A stretch of 64,000 bases of DNA from Agrypnia vestita (Eukaryota; Arthropoda; Insecta; Trichoptera; Phryganeidae). Positions 21,446 through 34,183 of the stretch are shown here, piece after piece; within the stretch, counting starts at the first letter, position 1; every line of letters begins with the position of its first letter. Location: the NCBI GenBank assembly GCA_016648135.1, contig JADDOH010023091.1:1-64000 (forward strand), written 5' to 3'. The notes below the pieces were generated by a model that made no database searches, was not told where the DNA came from, and saw only the letters and a list, made by a program, of their open reading frames with translations. The position numbers and the translations under genes are program-made.

Positions 21446-22354
21446 GGCTACGCTTCTTGTTCTCATTGCACGCCCCTGGTATATACTCTAAGGAGCCAAC
21501 AACATGTTAACATCTAACAAAAGATTATTTTTAACATCCCTAAAATATATATATGCGGGTTATTTCATTTATCTACCTAGAATGATTAATTACTACTAGG
21601 AAGTAACAACAACCTGGAAGAACCTCCATGACTGAATACTCGCTTACGCCAAGGACTGTTTTGGACAAACGTGCATCAGGGAATGTTGCGTCTCAGTCAC
21701 GGCGGAGGAGCTCTACAGAAATTCACACGAAGCCGCCTTTTAAAAAAAAAATCCAATACATTATAATAATAGTTTAATATAATATGTACCTTAATAAGAG
21801 GCAATATAAAAATTAGCCACCTGTTGAAAACCACCCAACATATACCCACATTTTAGGGTCTCAAATTGGTATAATCCCTTAATTTTATTTACTAGTTGTT
21901 TTAAATTTCTAAATCATAAAAAAATAATTATGCAACACGTTATTCCCCAAGTTTTCATAAAATGTTTTTTAGATTGTACTTTATAAAGTCCCACTGGAAA
22001 TATCTATCAGGGTCTATCGATAATATGTAAAAAATACTATATTAAAGATTACTAATTACATTTATAAACTTTTTCATATAAAAACGGATTGATGATACTT
22101 GATCGTCTCTAGAATACAAAATCTGCCAGTAATTGAATAAACTCTTGAACAAGTCTTCTGAAGAAATAAGACCCTCGGGATACGTCTTATAACTGAATAA
22201 GCTATGGATTTTATGTTTATCTTTCAATCAACGTAATGAGCACTTTCTTAAGATGAAAATATTTATTTAAAAAACCGCATTACGTCCCAAAGATCTCATA
22301 CGATTCAAAAATATATTTAAAAATCAAATAGTTCATTAATTTAGATAAAAATTT
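20686..22354. other. AT-rich gene-free stretch
   Basis: It contains a (TA)n run at about 21414-21436. The phrase 'gtatataccaggggcctgca' (20710-20729) and 'tgcacgcccctggtatatac' (21466-21485) form distant inverted ends, so 20690-21485 may be an AT-rich TIR element of about 0.8 kb. No coding sequence. Confidence 0.4.
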
Positions 22355-22409
22355 TCCGGTCTCTCACTCGACAGTCGGGGACGCTAACCACTACACTGTC
22401 GAGGGAGCA
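22355..22409 (-). pseudogene. tRNA-like fragment (5' half, Asp-like)
   Basis: The minus strand reads 'tagtggttagcgtccccgac' followed by 'tgtcgagtgagagaccgg', resembling the D-arm to anticodon-arm part of an arthropod tRNA-Asp. The anticodon-loop G of GTC can be placed. The sequence then becomes A/T-rich without a T-arm, so it is a fragment or SINE relic. Confidence 0.4.
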
Positions 22410-24183
22410 AGCAACACGTGAAAAGGGCTGTTTAAAAATATCTTAAGCTCGTTACTAATACTGATTTCTTAAGAAGTTGAATAGAGATACCTGCCTTTTT
22501 TTTAATAAAATGAAAAATAATAATGAAAAATTGATCTTAAGAATGCATAGAATAAAATATTGAAAATCAAAAATACTTGTATATAATTTAATATACTGAA
22601 TTTTAACATAAAAAATAACGTTATATACTTATATAGTTATTTACACCGGGGGAATAAGATAGCAGGGTAAACGTATGAGAGAGATAGGGTAGGTACTAGG
22701 TTTGACACTAGACGCATCAAATATTTTTTGACTTCAATAAGATTCGGGAGCGCCTGGTACCCATACCGGCATCAGTTAAAGTGAAAACGAGACGAGTGAA
22801 AACACGTTAAAAATAAGAGTGTATAACATTTTTGTGATTTTTTTTTTTTATCGAATTTTTTCTGGGGACCTGTCGAATAAACGTATTCAATGTTCAAATC
22901 TTATAAAACCTATCCCATTTTTGAAGTTATTGTATTAAGGCCAATAATAAGGGGTGTTCCAATAATTTTTTATTTTTTTATTTATTAATTTTTTTTTTTT
23001 TTTTTACATCTCAGACCCACAAAACATCACATTGATATTTGTCTGTAGGTGCATCAATACATATATATATATAAATAAATTGTATTTACCAGAAATACAT
23101 TCATATTAATTAATTACAATAGATCTTATAAACTCAAATACAAATCTACAATACTATACAACAATACAAGAAAAAATACAAATATTACCAAAATCAAGCC
23201 GATTTGAAATTGTTGCCATGTCTCTAGCATGTATCAATTTGGAACTAGATATTGACACAGTATACTAAGAACAGTAATACGTCTTCATACAAACTGGCCG
23301 CTACCCATTAGAATGTGTGCGTGCGTGCTCGGCGCCGTGTATGCCCGCACTATGACGCACACATTGACATAGAATATGGGGGCACAAGGCGGCGGCAGTA
23401 AGGGCCGTGCCTTCGGTGCCATTCGCGCTCGCAGCCGCCGCTTTAGAAAAAAAATTCGCTCCTGAAAAAAGTACCTTTTTTATATTTTTGGTGCTTTACT
23501 AAAAAGGTGTGTTGATTATCACAAAGACTGTGAGTTTTTAAAAGTCTACGTTGATGTTAATCAGCGTTTACAATTTAAGTGCAGAAACTAGGTATACTAA
23601 TTACAGAAATTTTCGGGTTTCGTGTCTACCTTATGCGTCGGAATCTCAGACGCTACGAGTTAAAAGAAAGGGAGTAAAAATAAAGTGACAACCCTAGCGT
23701 CAATGCAAGAGTAGGCTAATAACCCCTGTTATTAGCCTAGCTAATAAACTATTGTTCTGGGTATACTGTGATATTGATATCAATTTGGAACTAGATAGCG
23801 AAGGAACTAGAGATATTGATAGTGTCATTACAAAACGGAGCGCTACACGCTTCAAATACTTTGATTATTGTACGTAACGGATCAATCAATCAGCTGGGTA
23901 CAGAAAAAATTATACTTGCAATTTCCAGCTACCATTAGGCACCTAAAACTGCTAACCTTGGAAAATCATGGGTTTAATAGCAAAATTGAAAGGAAGAGGC
24001 TTTGTGTATGATACATTTAAATACGGTTCCCCAGAAAAAGAACAGGCTGGATGAGTTATAGGACCATTTTTCTATAAAAATGAGGCAAGCATACGCCACA
24101 GGAAGATGCTTAACGAATTTATCCAACAAATAAATGTTTTAATTTTTTGAACACTGACGTTATTTATTGCAAAGGACCCCATT
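22410..24183. other. Gene-free stretch
   Basis: AT-rich apart from a GC-rich patch at 23285-23450 ('gtgcgtgcgtgctcggcgcc', 'aggcggcggcagtaa'). An inverted pair 'ataacccctgttattagcct' lies near 23720-23740. No coding or RNA feature is supported. Confidence 0.35.
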
Positions 24184-24386
24184 ATTTTAAATATAAAAAT
24201 TCAAAAAACACAATGTTTTTTATGAGAGTTCAATATTTTATTAGTTAGTCTCTTGCAGGACGATCGTTTCGGCTGTTTAGGCCATTATCAACTGATAAAC
24301 ATAGAAACGATCGTCCTGCAGGAGACTAATAAAATATTGAACTCTTATAAAAAACATTGTGTTTTTTGAATTTTTATATTTAAAAT
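24184..24386. repeat. 203-bp foldback with GAAACGATCG hairpin
   Basis: Near-perfect arms run from 'attttaaatataaaaattca' to its reverse complement at 24386. The central loop holds 'cggctgtttaggcc' and 'ttatcaactg', which read on the minus strand as TTGATAAT-GGC...GCC-GAAACG. That arrangement is like the hairpins in the Penelope terminal repeats here. Non-coding. Confidence 0.6.
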
Positions 24387-24649
24387 AAATGTTTAGGAAG
24401 TAATTTCAGCAGGATGGTCCGACGCATAAAATAGCCGAGGACATACTGAATGTTTTGGCCATTACAGTTTTCGGAGACGCATTTCCAAACGAACTGAATT
24501 TCATTGGCCGGCAAGATCTTGTGACTAAAAGCCACCAGAAGTTTTTCCTTTGGGGCTAGGTCAAGGGGAGGAAAAAGTCAATGCGAGAAGCTAAAAGGGA
24601 ATTATTCCTGGATTACAGCCGCAATCACGCCGTTAAATTATAGAAAAAG

Positions 24650-24965
24650 TAACAGAATGTGTAAACTTAGTAAAAACCACTACCAAATTTACGGTCTACC
24701 GGTTTTGAGACGTACCCGTCTCTTCGTCAGGACCAACACTACACTACTACATTCACAACACTATACACCCCAACCCTAGTATTGTAAAACTATCACCACT
24801 ATTGTGCACATGCGTGTTAATCTTGTCAGAGAAATTGAACTACTGAACAATTCAGGGATCTAACGAGAGAGAGTCGGAGTAGACCGTAAATCTGATAGTG
24901 GTTTTTACTAAAATTCTGTTATTATGTCTAACCACAAAGTTAATGCTTTAAATATTAATAATATT
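24650..24965 (+). mobile_element. Penelope terminal repeat followed by ORF start
   Basis: Short inverted ends ('ttagtaaaaaccacta' and its complement at 24895-24911) frame a segment with the hairpin 'gagacgtacccgtctcttcg' (24707-24726). Immediately after, at 24924, ATG opens a frame beginning MSNHKVNALNINNII. The same sequence follows the terminal repeats at 25.66 kb (minus) and, frameshifted, at 48.21 kb. It may be the N-terminus of the PLE protein. The frame becomes low-complexity after about 35 codons. Confidence 0.55.
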
Positions 24966-25604
24966 ATAGAAAAAAGTGTCCAAAAAATTATCAGAAAGAA
25001 GAAAAACTACCGATTTTATTTATTTATTTATTATTATTTATTTATTTATTATAAAAATCTGATCGGCTGCCTCTCGTTGGGACATCCTGCGACTGAGGCA
25101 GCCTGCGGCCAATAAGAACTGCACGGACAATAAAAAACGAAACGTCAAAAATTTACGACTAACTGTCGAATAAGCATAAATCAGCCTTTCTTCCCAGAAT
25201 AACATTTCAGGAATGAGTCGTGGGATGAATAGTCTCCTAGACGGTCGCGTTTAAATAAAGTATTTTTAATTTATCGCTATTTAGCGGCCGCGGCGAAGGG
25301 TACGGTAGACAAAGCGCGTCTGATGAAGTCCTCCTATTCATTTTCCAAAATCGATTTGAATAAATTTTACGACCGACTTCTCTTCACGAGCCGCGGGTCA
25401 GCAGAGCCCGTCTCAGGTGATGCGAAGTGGATGAGGGGATGGATATGTGTAGTGACGCGTGCGGGAAGGAGGAACGATATTGACTGACATTCTAAGACCC
25501 CACGGCAAGAAGTTGTCAACTAACATTCAAGTCATTTTGAGATAATTAGACATGTGCATTTCGCTTTTGAAAAATATGTTTTATTGCCAATTCAAGATTA
25601 ATTT
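24966..25604. other. Gene-free stretch
   Basis: A (TTTA)n-rich run lies at 25016-25050. Moderately GC-rich sequence follows with no recognised gene. Confidence 0.35.
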
Positions 25605-26084
25605 TTATCGATTTAATATTATTAATATTTAAAGCATTAACTTTGTAGTTAGACATTATAACAGATTGTTAGTTAACTTTGTAAAAACCACCACCAGATT
25701 TTAGGTCTACCGGTTTCGAGACGTACCCGTCTCTTCGTCAGGGCCAACACTACACCACTACATTCACAACACTACACACCTCAACAATAGTACTGTTACA
25801 CTTCCACCAATAATTGATCACATGCGTGTTAGTCTTGTCAGGGACAAACATGCACTGATTAGCCTAATGAATCATCAGGGATCTACCGAAAGAGAGTGAG
25901 AGGGGGCGGGGTTTAAAGTGGGTGTTACCCCATCTTTTGTGAACATTAAATTAAACAAAGGGCTATATGGAAAATTAATTTGGTTGTTAATTAGAGGTGC
26001 TCTATTATTCACCGCTTCCCTAATGTAAAAATTTTCTAAATTATTCAATTTTAAACCTTTATTATTAGTATTTAATATTTTCAC
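25605..26084 (-). mobile_element. Penelope-like tandem junction: C-terminus, terminal repeat, ORF start
   Basis: Reading the minus strand, 26084-25875 encodes KILNTNNKGLKLNNLENFYI and NNQINFPYSPLFNL, the PLE C-terminal tail seen also at 6.1 kb. The frame then enters the terminal repeat (25930-25680) with the hairpin 25712-25742, and an ATG near 25660 opens MSNYKVNALNINNI. This order means the end of one unit, a terminal repeat and the start of the next, the head-to-tail arrangement known for PLEs. Both coding parts are truncated. Confidence 0.62.
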
Positions 26085-27892
26085 CCCTATTTTTGCGTCA
26101 AATTTATGATCATTTTGCCATCATTTTTATGATCAATTTGCCAACCACCTCATAAATTTGACGCAAAAATACTGTTTGTTGATTTATGTCACTAAAATAT
26201 CAAAAAAGTATTTACAAAGTAAAAATAACGCATTTATGCAGAAACAAATAAAAATATACTAATTTTCCGTAAAAAAATGTAGTTAACAACCATTTTTTCG
26301 CCTCTGGAACTCATTTTTAATAGAATAACACCTTTTTAAAATTGGTAAAACACGAACATCAAACAATTCTTCAAATGCTATCCGTTTTTACCATCCATTA
26401 TCCAAAATTACAAAATATCTGGCATGTTAATTAATAATACAAAACATGGTATGTACCATTTAAGATTATTGAAAAATAATATATAAGTACATATTTAATA
26501 GTCTTCAAATAAAAACTATATAACAGTACTGCCAGAGTAAAATTTATACTAACCATAAATATTCCAATCAAATTATAAGGCGTGTAAATTTCAGAATAAT
26601 GTCATGAACATGTTATTATTGAAGATAACATGTTCTTCCCGTTGGTAAATGATTTTTATGAAAAAGTGTAGTTAACATGTTCTAATTATATTTAAGTTCT
26701 GAACTTATTTCCAATGGAACGAGCGTACATTATATAGTTTAGAGGGCTTATTAACTCATTTTTGATAAAAATGTTAGTTAACAACTTCTTGACAGGGGAT
26801 CTTCATTTATTAACAGTCTCTTAAAAGGGCTCTTGCAAATTGATAATTCTTTCAAATAATATTAATGTACGAATGTCATTCTTTTAATATGAATGCGCTA
26901 AAAATGCCGGTCGTGTTGCGTGTGTTTCCATCGCCAGCACAAAAAAAAACAAATGGCGAAATCGTATAAAGTAGCGAGAAGTGTGGATTGTTTTAAAATA
27001 CATGCAGATAATACTTAATGTGTAGAAATATAATACACGTAAAATAAAAATCTTTTTAAATAGACGTTTAGCAAAACAAGTTTAGCGAAAACTTTTGATA
27101 TTCTTTTTGAGGGACATCAATGGTCCCAGCCCATATAAACAGAATCAAAGTCTTTCAAACATTCCAGCAGAATTTAGAAAGAACTCGAATGCGCGAAACT
27201 ACGCCGGAAACTTCGAGAACATCGGGTCTTTACAAATATTCGACGGCATTTTGCCGGGGGCACAGTTGTTTTGATAAGCGAAGCAAGACCATAGAAGTGA
27301 ACGTGAAAGCAACGGCGATCCATTATATCGACCAGAAAATAAATCAAGAGAGTACCTTTCAATAGTTATAGATAGCGATGTATCAAGATTTCGATAAGAA
27401 AAAACTTTAATATTTTTTTTAATAGAAGTAAAAACACAGAAATATTAAGCAAAGTAATATGCAAAAATATGGAAGTATCAGGTAGGAGTATCAATAAATA
27501 GTTTTACAATGTAAGTGTAACCATGTAGTTCAAACATTGTATTTATATAAGTGCGACCCACCACAGACCCAAGGACTTTTCATGAGCTCTCATATCGGCC
27601 CTACACTTTCGCCATCCGGATAGGCATTATTTTATAATGCCAAAGCGGTCTCCTCGCTGCGCCGCTTGCAAGGCGAAAGCATTCTTGCAGAGCGGGGCGA
27701 GGAGTCCGCGGAAAACCACGTCGCTGTCTCTGGGGTGCAACGAGAAAAAATATATACATAATAAGTGTAGATACAAGGTGTAAGAAAAATAAAATCATTG
27801 ATTATGACTCATAGTTATAAGAAAACATATTTCGTGGACAACGTGTTCTTATAAAAAAAACCTACGCTGTACTATGTACCGCCCAACCGAGT
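26085..27892. other. Mostly AT-rich gene-free stretch
   Basis: A hairpin at 26098-26166 has arms 'tttttgcgtcaaatttatga' and its complement. An 81-codon frame at 27120-27365 and GC-rich sequence at 27600-27740 show no recognisable domain. The former is rich in charged and polar residues but has no start or splice context to support it. Confidence 0.38.
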
Positions 27893-28190
27893 GAACTAAC
27901 TAACTAATTTACCATCACGCCGTTTCCCCGTGGGGGTAGGCAGAGAGGATAGAGCGCCACACTCTTCTATCCTGACATACAACTCTCGCCTCATCCACAT
28001 TCATACATCTTCGCATGCAAGCTCGCCGGTTGTCGAGGCTTCTGACGGGACCATCTTCCAGTATCTGGTTAATCTGGTCATGCCACGTCTTCCGCGGTCG
28101 CCCTCTCTTTCTGGCGCCATCAACACTTGCATTATATACCTTTCTTACCATTCTTTCCTCATTCATTCGCTCAACATGCCCAAACCATCT
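27893..28190 (-). mobile_element. LINE with TTAG tail, 3' fragment
   Basis: The minus-strand frame 28166-27915 matches the end of the copy at 20016-20685: NEERMVRKVYNASVDG, GRPRKTWHDQINQILED, SILSAYPHGETA. The tail appears on the plus strand as 'aactaactaacta' at 27893-27906. 5'-truncated. Confidence 0.85.
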
Positions 28191-29326
28191 GAACCGAGTG
28201 AATGGCCACTAAAAACGCTCACAGGTAAAAATACACCAGTAATATTCGCTGAAACAATTGAATCTTTACCCGACACCATGTCTACCAAGTGACCACGTGC
28301 CCAAATGATTAAACAAACAGTGTCAGCGTGCGGCAGTATGGGTATCATCACCTGTGTGAGTGCTGTGGAGATCGCAAAGGAGACGAGGAAAGGTGAGGAG
28401 CTCCGCTGATTGGATGGAGGTGTCGAATCGTGCCGCAAACATCAATCAGCGGCGCGGGGGGCGCGGCGCCATGTTTGGTATTCACGGGCCGGGTGACGTC
28501 ACAGATCGTGAAATACTCATCCGGAGTCATTATCATCACGTCATACCGAGACCCCAACAAACGACAGAGGCGTGCGCTAAGCCGTGCACAGCTATCGGGC
28601 CTATTCTCACTGGTTTGCGCTATCTCGACAATCGTGTCTTGACTGCTATTATATAACATGATGCACTTTGTTAATTTAGGTTAGAAATCGGTTTGTGGCA
28701 CACATTGTTTTTTTTAATGAGACACTAACAAAATACTGGTTACAAAATATGTACATAAAAAACGATACATAACTTATTTCAACCCGCTGTGTGTGGCATA
28801 TTCGTCTATGGACTAGAGCTTGACCAACGTAAATTGGCGTGCGGCGACTTTGGAACTAAAATCCGCCCCGCCCGCACCCGGCGGTAACCCCTCGCCATGT
28901 CATTCAGCTCAATCTCGTATTTGCGCGTGAGCTGTGACATCTTGATTTCCAATATACACTGAATTATGTCCAAAACAGTCTTGCAACACCTTGTAGGTGG
29001 TCACAAAATAACACACGAAAGAATATAACTGGTGAAATCCCGGAAAATTTTATCAAAACCTTTACTAATCAATAATTAACATCCGTTCATTCGATGCGAA
29101 AAAATGCACATTCCAGAAGTAAAAAACGCAAGCAATTGTTTTTCTCCTTTCGAAAATTCGGAGGCAAAATCAAATATTTCTTCACGCCGGCGCAGTGTAA
29201 TTTGTGCGACGGGTGCGCGGCTGCCAACGCCATCTTGCGTCGGATTTAGCCTCACAAGCAGCGTCACTGCTGACATAATATGGAAATCTAAAATGTGCCT
29301 CCAGGAAAGGTTAAATTTTTATTATA
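28191..29326. other. Gene-free stretch with GC-rich segments
   Basis: 28340-28660 is GC-rich with overlapping open frames on both strands and no recognisable product. 28829-28872 shares 'cgtaaattggcgtgcggc' and 'actttggaactaaaa' with 35996-36033, a short dispersed repeat of unknown class. Confidence 0.4.
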
Positions 29327-29655
29327 TACTAGCTGTTCATACCCGGCGTTGCACGGGTTAAGGATTAAGTTAAAAATAAATTTGTGGGGGGAAACAAAGG
29401 TTTGATTCGAACGGTATAGATTTGCATCGAAAATGTATTAGGGGGAGGAGAAAAGGTAAAAGGGGAGTCCTAAAGAATAAGAATAAGTCACGGGGAGGGG
29501 AAGGGGTATGAGAATAGGAGGGAAATGTTGCCTATGTTACCCGCCGGATCCCAAAGCATAAGTATGCACAATTTGAATCGAATCGGACAAACGGTGTGGA
29601 TTTGTATAGAGAACAGACAGACAGACAGGCATTGAGTTTTATAGGTATAGATTTT
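29327..29655 (+). repeat. Dispersed repeat with CCCGGCGTTGCACGGGT start and CAGACAGACAG end
   Basis: It begins 'actagctgttcatacccggc', contains G-rich blocks and ends '(acag)n ... cattgagttttataggtata'. Repeats with this start and end are very common in arthropod genomes, but I do not assign a class. Non-coding. A partial relative of the 3' part lies at about 32390-32510. Confidence 0.55.
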
Positions 29656-30212
29656 TATGTATAAATAGTTATTTCATTAATTATCATTTTGAGAGGTATA
29701 TATATACATTTATCTATTATGTCGCCTTACCAATGTAAAAAAATTCAATTCACAATTTAAGCAGTTATCCATATGTAATGTGGACCAGCTCTGTTACACC
29801 CTACATAATACGTTTTTTAATATTTACTGCAAAAACATTGTGGTCATGTCAATTTTAATCTAATTTATAATTAATTTTGTACCTAACCACACGGGTTTAT
29901 TTATTAATCCAAACTGTTTGGGATAAATGAATGACGATAAAATTGAAGAATTCTGGCCTTCTTAAAACAATATGGAACCTGTAGTTTACCCACAAATGTA
30001 ATTGCATACCACGGTTCGACAGATGTTTTAACCAAGCGTTTCTTTAGTAATTTTTAATACATGAAGAGTGACGTCTGTCGAGATTGTGATGTGACAAGTA
30101 TCAAGTACATATAAAGAATTTTATCTGCGGAATTGAACCAAATACCACCATGTCAGGCAGTAATTATACGCCAAGCAATGAGGGAGATCCAATCCGAATT
30201 ATTATGATATAT

Positions 30213-30960
30213 TATAGATGTTTCACAGAGACGAAATTATATTTTTTTATGGGAAAGTAGGTACGGAAGTCTTTGGGTGTTCATAGGGCTTACGACCTGT
30301 CGTACGGCTGGCTTAAGTGATCACTTAACACAACGTAACGTCCACCATTTCCACCCATGATAGAATATCACGTCAATCAAATTTTTGGAAGTTGTGTATA
30401 TTTAAATTTTAAAACCTGTTTCGTATATGTGTTGCAATAATCCTTAGCGCGACCGGCATCCAAAGCTTTTTCATTTCCCTCAAATAACCACAGAAGTCAC
30501 TAATAAGATATCTATTTTTTGTGCTTGGAATTTTTTAGCAATATCCTTTATGTGTATGTGTGTAATGAGATTCTTCCGAATTATTAGCATTACACTAGAA
30601 TACGCCTGAAATATCATTTCAATTTTTTAAACTCCTTTTAGACCAGTATTTTCATTCAGAATATTTTGAGTTTGTCCAAATTTTTCAGAACATAGTGCTG
30701 GATTTTTGTCACAGGGACATCATTAATCAAGATATAATATAGACGTCTCACAGAGACGAAATTATGTATATTTTTTATGGGAAAGTAGGTATGGAAGTCT
30801 GTATCGTACGATAGATCGTAATCCCTATGAACACCCAAAGATTTCCATACCTACTTTCCCATAAAAAATATAGACATCTATATTATATCTTGATTAATGA
30901 TGTCCCTGTGACAAAAATCCAGTTCTGTGTTCTGAAAAATTTGGAAAAACTCAAAAAATT
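30213..30960. mobile_element. CACAGAGAC-family element with internal 259-bp palindrome
   Basis: The left end 'tatagatgtttcacagagac' and internal 'gtaggtacggaagtctttgg' match the family. At 30684-30942 the sequence folds back completely: 'gtcacagggacatcattaat' is mirrored by 'attaatgatgtccctgtgac', and the CACAGAGAC end plus 'tatgggaaagtaggtatgga' lie between, meeting near 30813. Two element ends therefore join head-to-head inside one copy. Confidence 0.7.
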
Positions 30961-31127
30961 CAGAATTATTATATTTGGTCTAAAATTCATCGCTCTTCTA
31001 TAGAAAAAAAAGTTTCCAGAGTGCATTGTGCCAACTCTTAATGCGTTGTAGTGGTTCAGAGTTGGTCTGGAGTTGGAGATTGAATAAAAATTAATGGTAG
31101 ATGTCAGAAACTGAAAAAAGTTGCGCG

Positions 31128-31640
31128 CTGTCGGTTATGACAACAACACTACGGAACATTTTGGAAACTATTCTAGGGTCTTTCGTAATCTCTAGAAATG
31201 GAACGCTTTCGAAACGACAGGGCAATTATCATAAAATCGATTTAATTTAATTAAAAAGTATTTTATCTATAAATACAAGGGCGTCACGCGACGCGGGGTC
31301 AGTCATGCGTGACGTTTAACCGGCACGACATTAGCAACGAAGCGGGCGCAGTGTGTGACCAGCGAGTATATTCCAGCGATAGTAAATAAAGGAAGTTCCT
31401 ACCGGGGGGCGACAAGTTTCTCTACGTGCGAATATTTAACGGAATTTTCTAAAAAGTGATCCGAAATTCAGCGTGAATCAGTGCTATTTAAGAACCAGTG
31501 TAATGATAAGTATGTTGAATATTCTAGAAACATTTAAGTACTTTGTCAATTTAAGAAGTGTTCCGATTTAATTCGTGTCCAGTGACTTCTTAAATAAATA
31601 AAACTTTAAATTATTGTAGCGATTTCAATTGCCCCCCACA
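31128..31640 (+). repeat. LTR-like block (probable solo LTR)
   Basis: It starts TGTCGGTTATGACAACA, carries a TATA-like 'tctataaatacaagg' near 31266-31280, a GC-rich leader and an AATAAATAAA polyadenylation signal near 31590, and ends CCCCCCACA. The layout is that of a gypsy-type LTR. No internal coding region and no clear target duplication were found. Confidence 0.45.
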
Positions 31641-32814
31641 GCAACGTCCCGTGTCAGTATCTTGAATACAGAAGGCCCAAAATAACTAAAAGAAGATACC
31701 CTACCAAGATGAGATGAAATCGATCGAATGGCCATGAATTTAGAATGCTGCAAGACAACGAAGCAAAATATAGTTTCAAATTATGTAGACGATATCTGCA
31801 AAATAAGGAAAATAATGGTGTTAAGAAACATGCTTTGGTCATCGCAATCAACTGATCTAAACCGGATCGAACTGCCGCCTGGGACGAACTGTACAGAAAA
31901 ATGCGACTTCACTATCATACTCCTGAGGAAAACTTCTGTCGTAAATCCAAATAAACCACGATAAATTTAAAAACAATAAAAAAGTAACCCATAAAAACCA
32001 AGTTTTTATTATACTCCCTTTCTTTGTAAAATATAACAACAATTAAAGACGAATTAAAACATATAACATAACACTAAACTTACAGTAATTTAATATATTT
32101 CTAAAATGTCAGATGTTTTGATAAGGCACTTCAAGCTTTGAAGATTAAATTCTAAAAACATTTGTCAGTCAATTTAGATTTTCGACATTCGTAGTGAAGT
32201 ACCTATTATGTATACAGACGGAGTAATTCAAATTTAGAAAATATTCCGCAACGTTATCGGGCCGCCGCTCCGTTGCTAATCAAACTTTTCTAATGATTCC
32301 AATTTGAAAAAACCAATAAAATTTCTAAAAATCCGAAATTATACTGTAATTATTAATTTTTTTAACAAAAATTTGATAGATCTTCTTGATCATCGCCACG
32401 AGTCTACCTGCCAAGTTTCAGTTAGATTGGAACACGGGAAGAGGGTTAAAAATCGATCCAATTTTTTTCACCCGGCAAGCCCGCAAGCAAGCAGACGCCA
32501 CGAGTTAATATAAAGGGAGTAATAAAAGAACATCACTGTTGCCTAATAAATGGTCGGATATAATTAATATTTTGGGTCCAGCGGCATGCAGTTAATACTT
32601 TCAAAATCGATGTACTTAACTGGAAATTATAAGAAATAAAATATGTATCTCGTAATATTTTTATCACAAAAATAATCATATTATTCAGATTTCTTAATAC
32701 TCTGTCAGATAAAAATAAAATAACACTTTTTATTCTAAAATATATATTTACGTACAACCCACACTTGCATTTATTGACAAAATACAGGATAACTGACAAC
32801 TGTGCGGAATATAA
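31641..32814. other. Gene-free stretch
   Basis: A 78-codon frame at 31728-31964 has no recognised family. Sequence at 32390-32510 ('ctacctgccaagtttcagtt', 'gcaagcaagcagacg') resembles the 3' part of the common arthropod repeat type seen at 29.3 kb. The rest is AT-rich. Confidence 0.38.
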
Positions 32815-33450
32815 AACCATGTATTCACTAGGGGACAAGTCGCGAAACATTCCGCGCGGCATGTCGCATCAACATCTACGCTCATGTTTCGGGGACAATG
32901 ACGCGGTCATTTGACGTGTACACACCGGGACTCACATATCACTTGTCGCGGAAATGTCGCCCGATGAGGTTATGATGACAGCTGTGTATCTATTTACACT
33001 TACCGCCCGATGAGGTTATGATGACAGCTGCTTATCTATTTATTTTAATGAGTTTATAGAAACGTAAAAGGAGAAAAAGGTGGTAGGTGCGAAATTATTT
33101 ACTGCAAAGAGAAAGAAGGATGGATATTCTATGCGATCTTCGAATGTCTGACGGCTCTTTTGTCAATTTCACTCGAATGACAACAACTGATTTTGACAAT
33201 TTATTACAAATAATCGGGCCTTCCATAGCCAAGCAAGACAATATTAAGGAACGCTGTTGGCCCTCACATCATTTAATGTTTACATTCACGGTTTGAAGTG
33301 TCCCACAAAATTGTACGACTTTGGTAGAGCGCGATGAGTTGGAGAACAATTTCGTTTCCCCACGTTAGTATCATTGACGTTGCAACGTCACGTAGATTCT
33401 ATGCTGCGCGTGCTGTTGAGGGACAATTTGTCCCCTAGTGAATACATGAC
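32815..33450. mobile_element. PIF/Harbinger-type element, copy 2
   Basis: The ends 'accatgtattcactagggga' and 'tgtcccctagtgaatacatg' match the copy at 11602-12363, as do internal segments ('cgacatttccgcg'-type and 'gatgaggttatgatgacagc'). A fragment of the transposase start lies at 33087-33296. Most of the transposase is deleted. The target duplication is unclear. Confidence 0.75.
33087..33296 (+). pseudogene. Harbinger nuclease, N-terminal 52 residues then broken
   Basis: The frame reads MRNYLLQRERRMDILCDLRM, then SDGSFVNFTRMTTTDFDNLL and GPSIAKQDN. This is the conserved N-terminal region of HARBI1-type nucleases (YLLxR, then S-F-x-NFxRM, then LLxxxGPxIxKQDT). After KQDN it continues 17 residues in unrelated sequence and stops. 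The catalytic DDE core is missing. Confidence 0.75.
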
Positions 33451-33867
33451 CCAAGCAGTACATTAGTACTGCTGCATGACGTATTTCAAAAACTATTCCA
33501 TAAAAAGTATTCCGATATTCATCTGGACCTGGAACTGCTGTTTCTACACACTAGTAGGTGGTACATCGATACATGATTGCGCTAGTACTTATAAGGGCTT
33601 GTTCAGACACGCGGGAATCGTGCGATCGCAAATCGCGCGTTTTGAAACCGCAGTTTTGTGTCATGTGTTCAGACAGCCGCGGTTAATAAGCGATTTGTGT
33701 GCGCGAATAGCGCGTTAGTTAATAAACGTCAGTTTGACAGCTCCGGTGCCGTTCTCCATCTTTGAATATCAGAGATAAATTCGCTCATTACATTGAGAAC
33801 GACGGCCGTGTTCCATGGCAAGACACAAAAATATGATTCTGTCAGTTCATTTTTAGTGAATAAATAC

Positions 33868-34152
33868 CTACTTACCTAAAATACTCTTTTTTTCCAACGT
33901 GTCTTCACTATTTCCAAATATCTCCACCAACTCCTGCCAAGCTTGGTTATTGGCAATTTTACTTGAGTAATCTTCACACTGAAGATCCCATATTGCAGGT
34001 CTTTTCTCCACTTCATCAATAAAAATTTCAGTGTCAAAGCGATCCATAACGAGCTCACGCGTGTTCCTGTTGTGACGTGAGAACCGCGCGGTGCACGCGA
34101 CGCAACTGAACACGTTCAGTCGCGTCGCGGGCACCGCACGGTTCCATTTCAC
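33868..34152 (-). pseudogene. MADF-domain ORF remnant (PIF second ORF), left arm
   Basis: The 94-codon minus-strand frame contains FIDEVEKRPAIWD, YSSKIANNQAWQELVEIFG and a short C-terminal tail. This is the MADF pattern (helix 1, K-RP-x-IW-D, then W-x-x-x). MADF is a Myb-related DNA-binding domain. The frame stops just after the domain, so the rest of the protein is missing. The N-terminal 30 residues lie on the palindrome centre and are probably not native. Confidence 0.65.
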
Positions 34153-34183
34153 AACAGGAGCACGCGTGGATTATATTCTCTTT

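Noticed and set aside
27930..28292. Plus-strand frame of 120 codons
   Set aside because: It is antisense to the LINE fragment whose reading frame is clear on the minus strand.
28348..28659. Overlapping GC-rich open frames on both strands (also near 16122-16448 and 17516-17863)
   Set aside because: Open frames are expected by chance in GC-rich patches, and no domain, start context or splice structure supports them.
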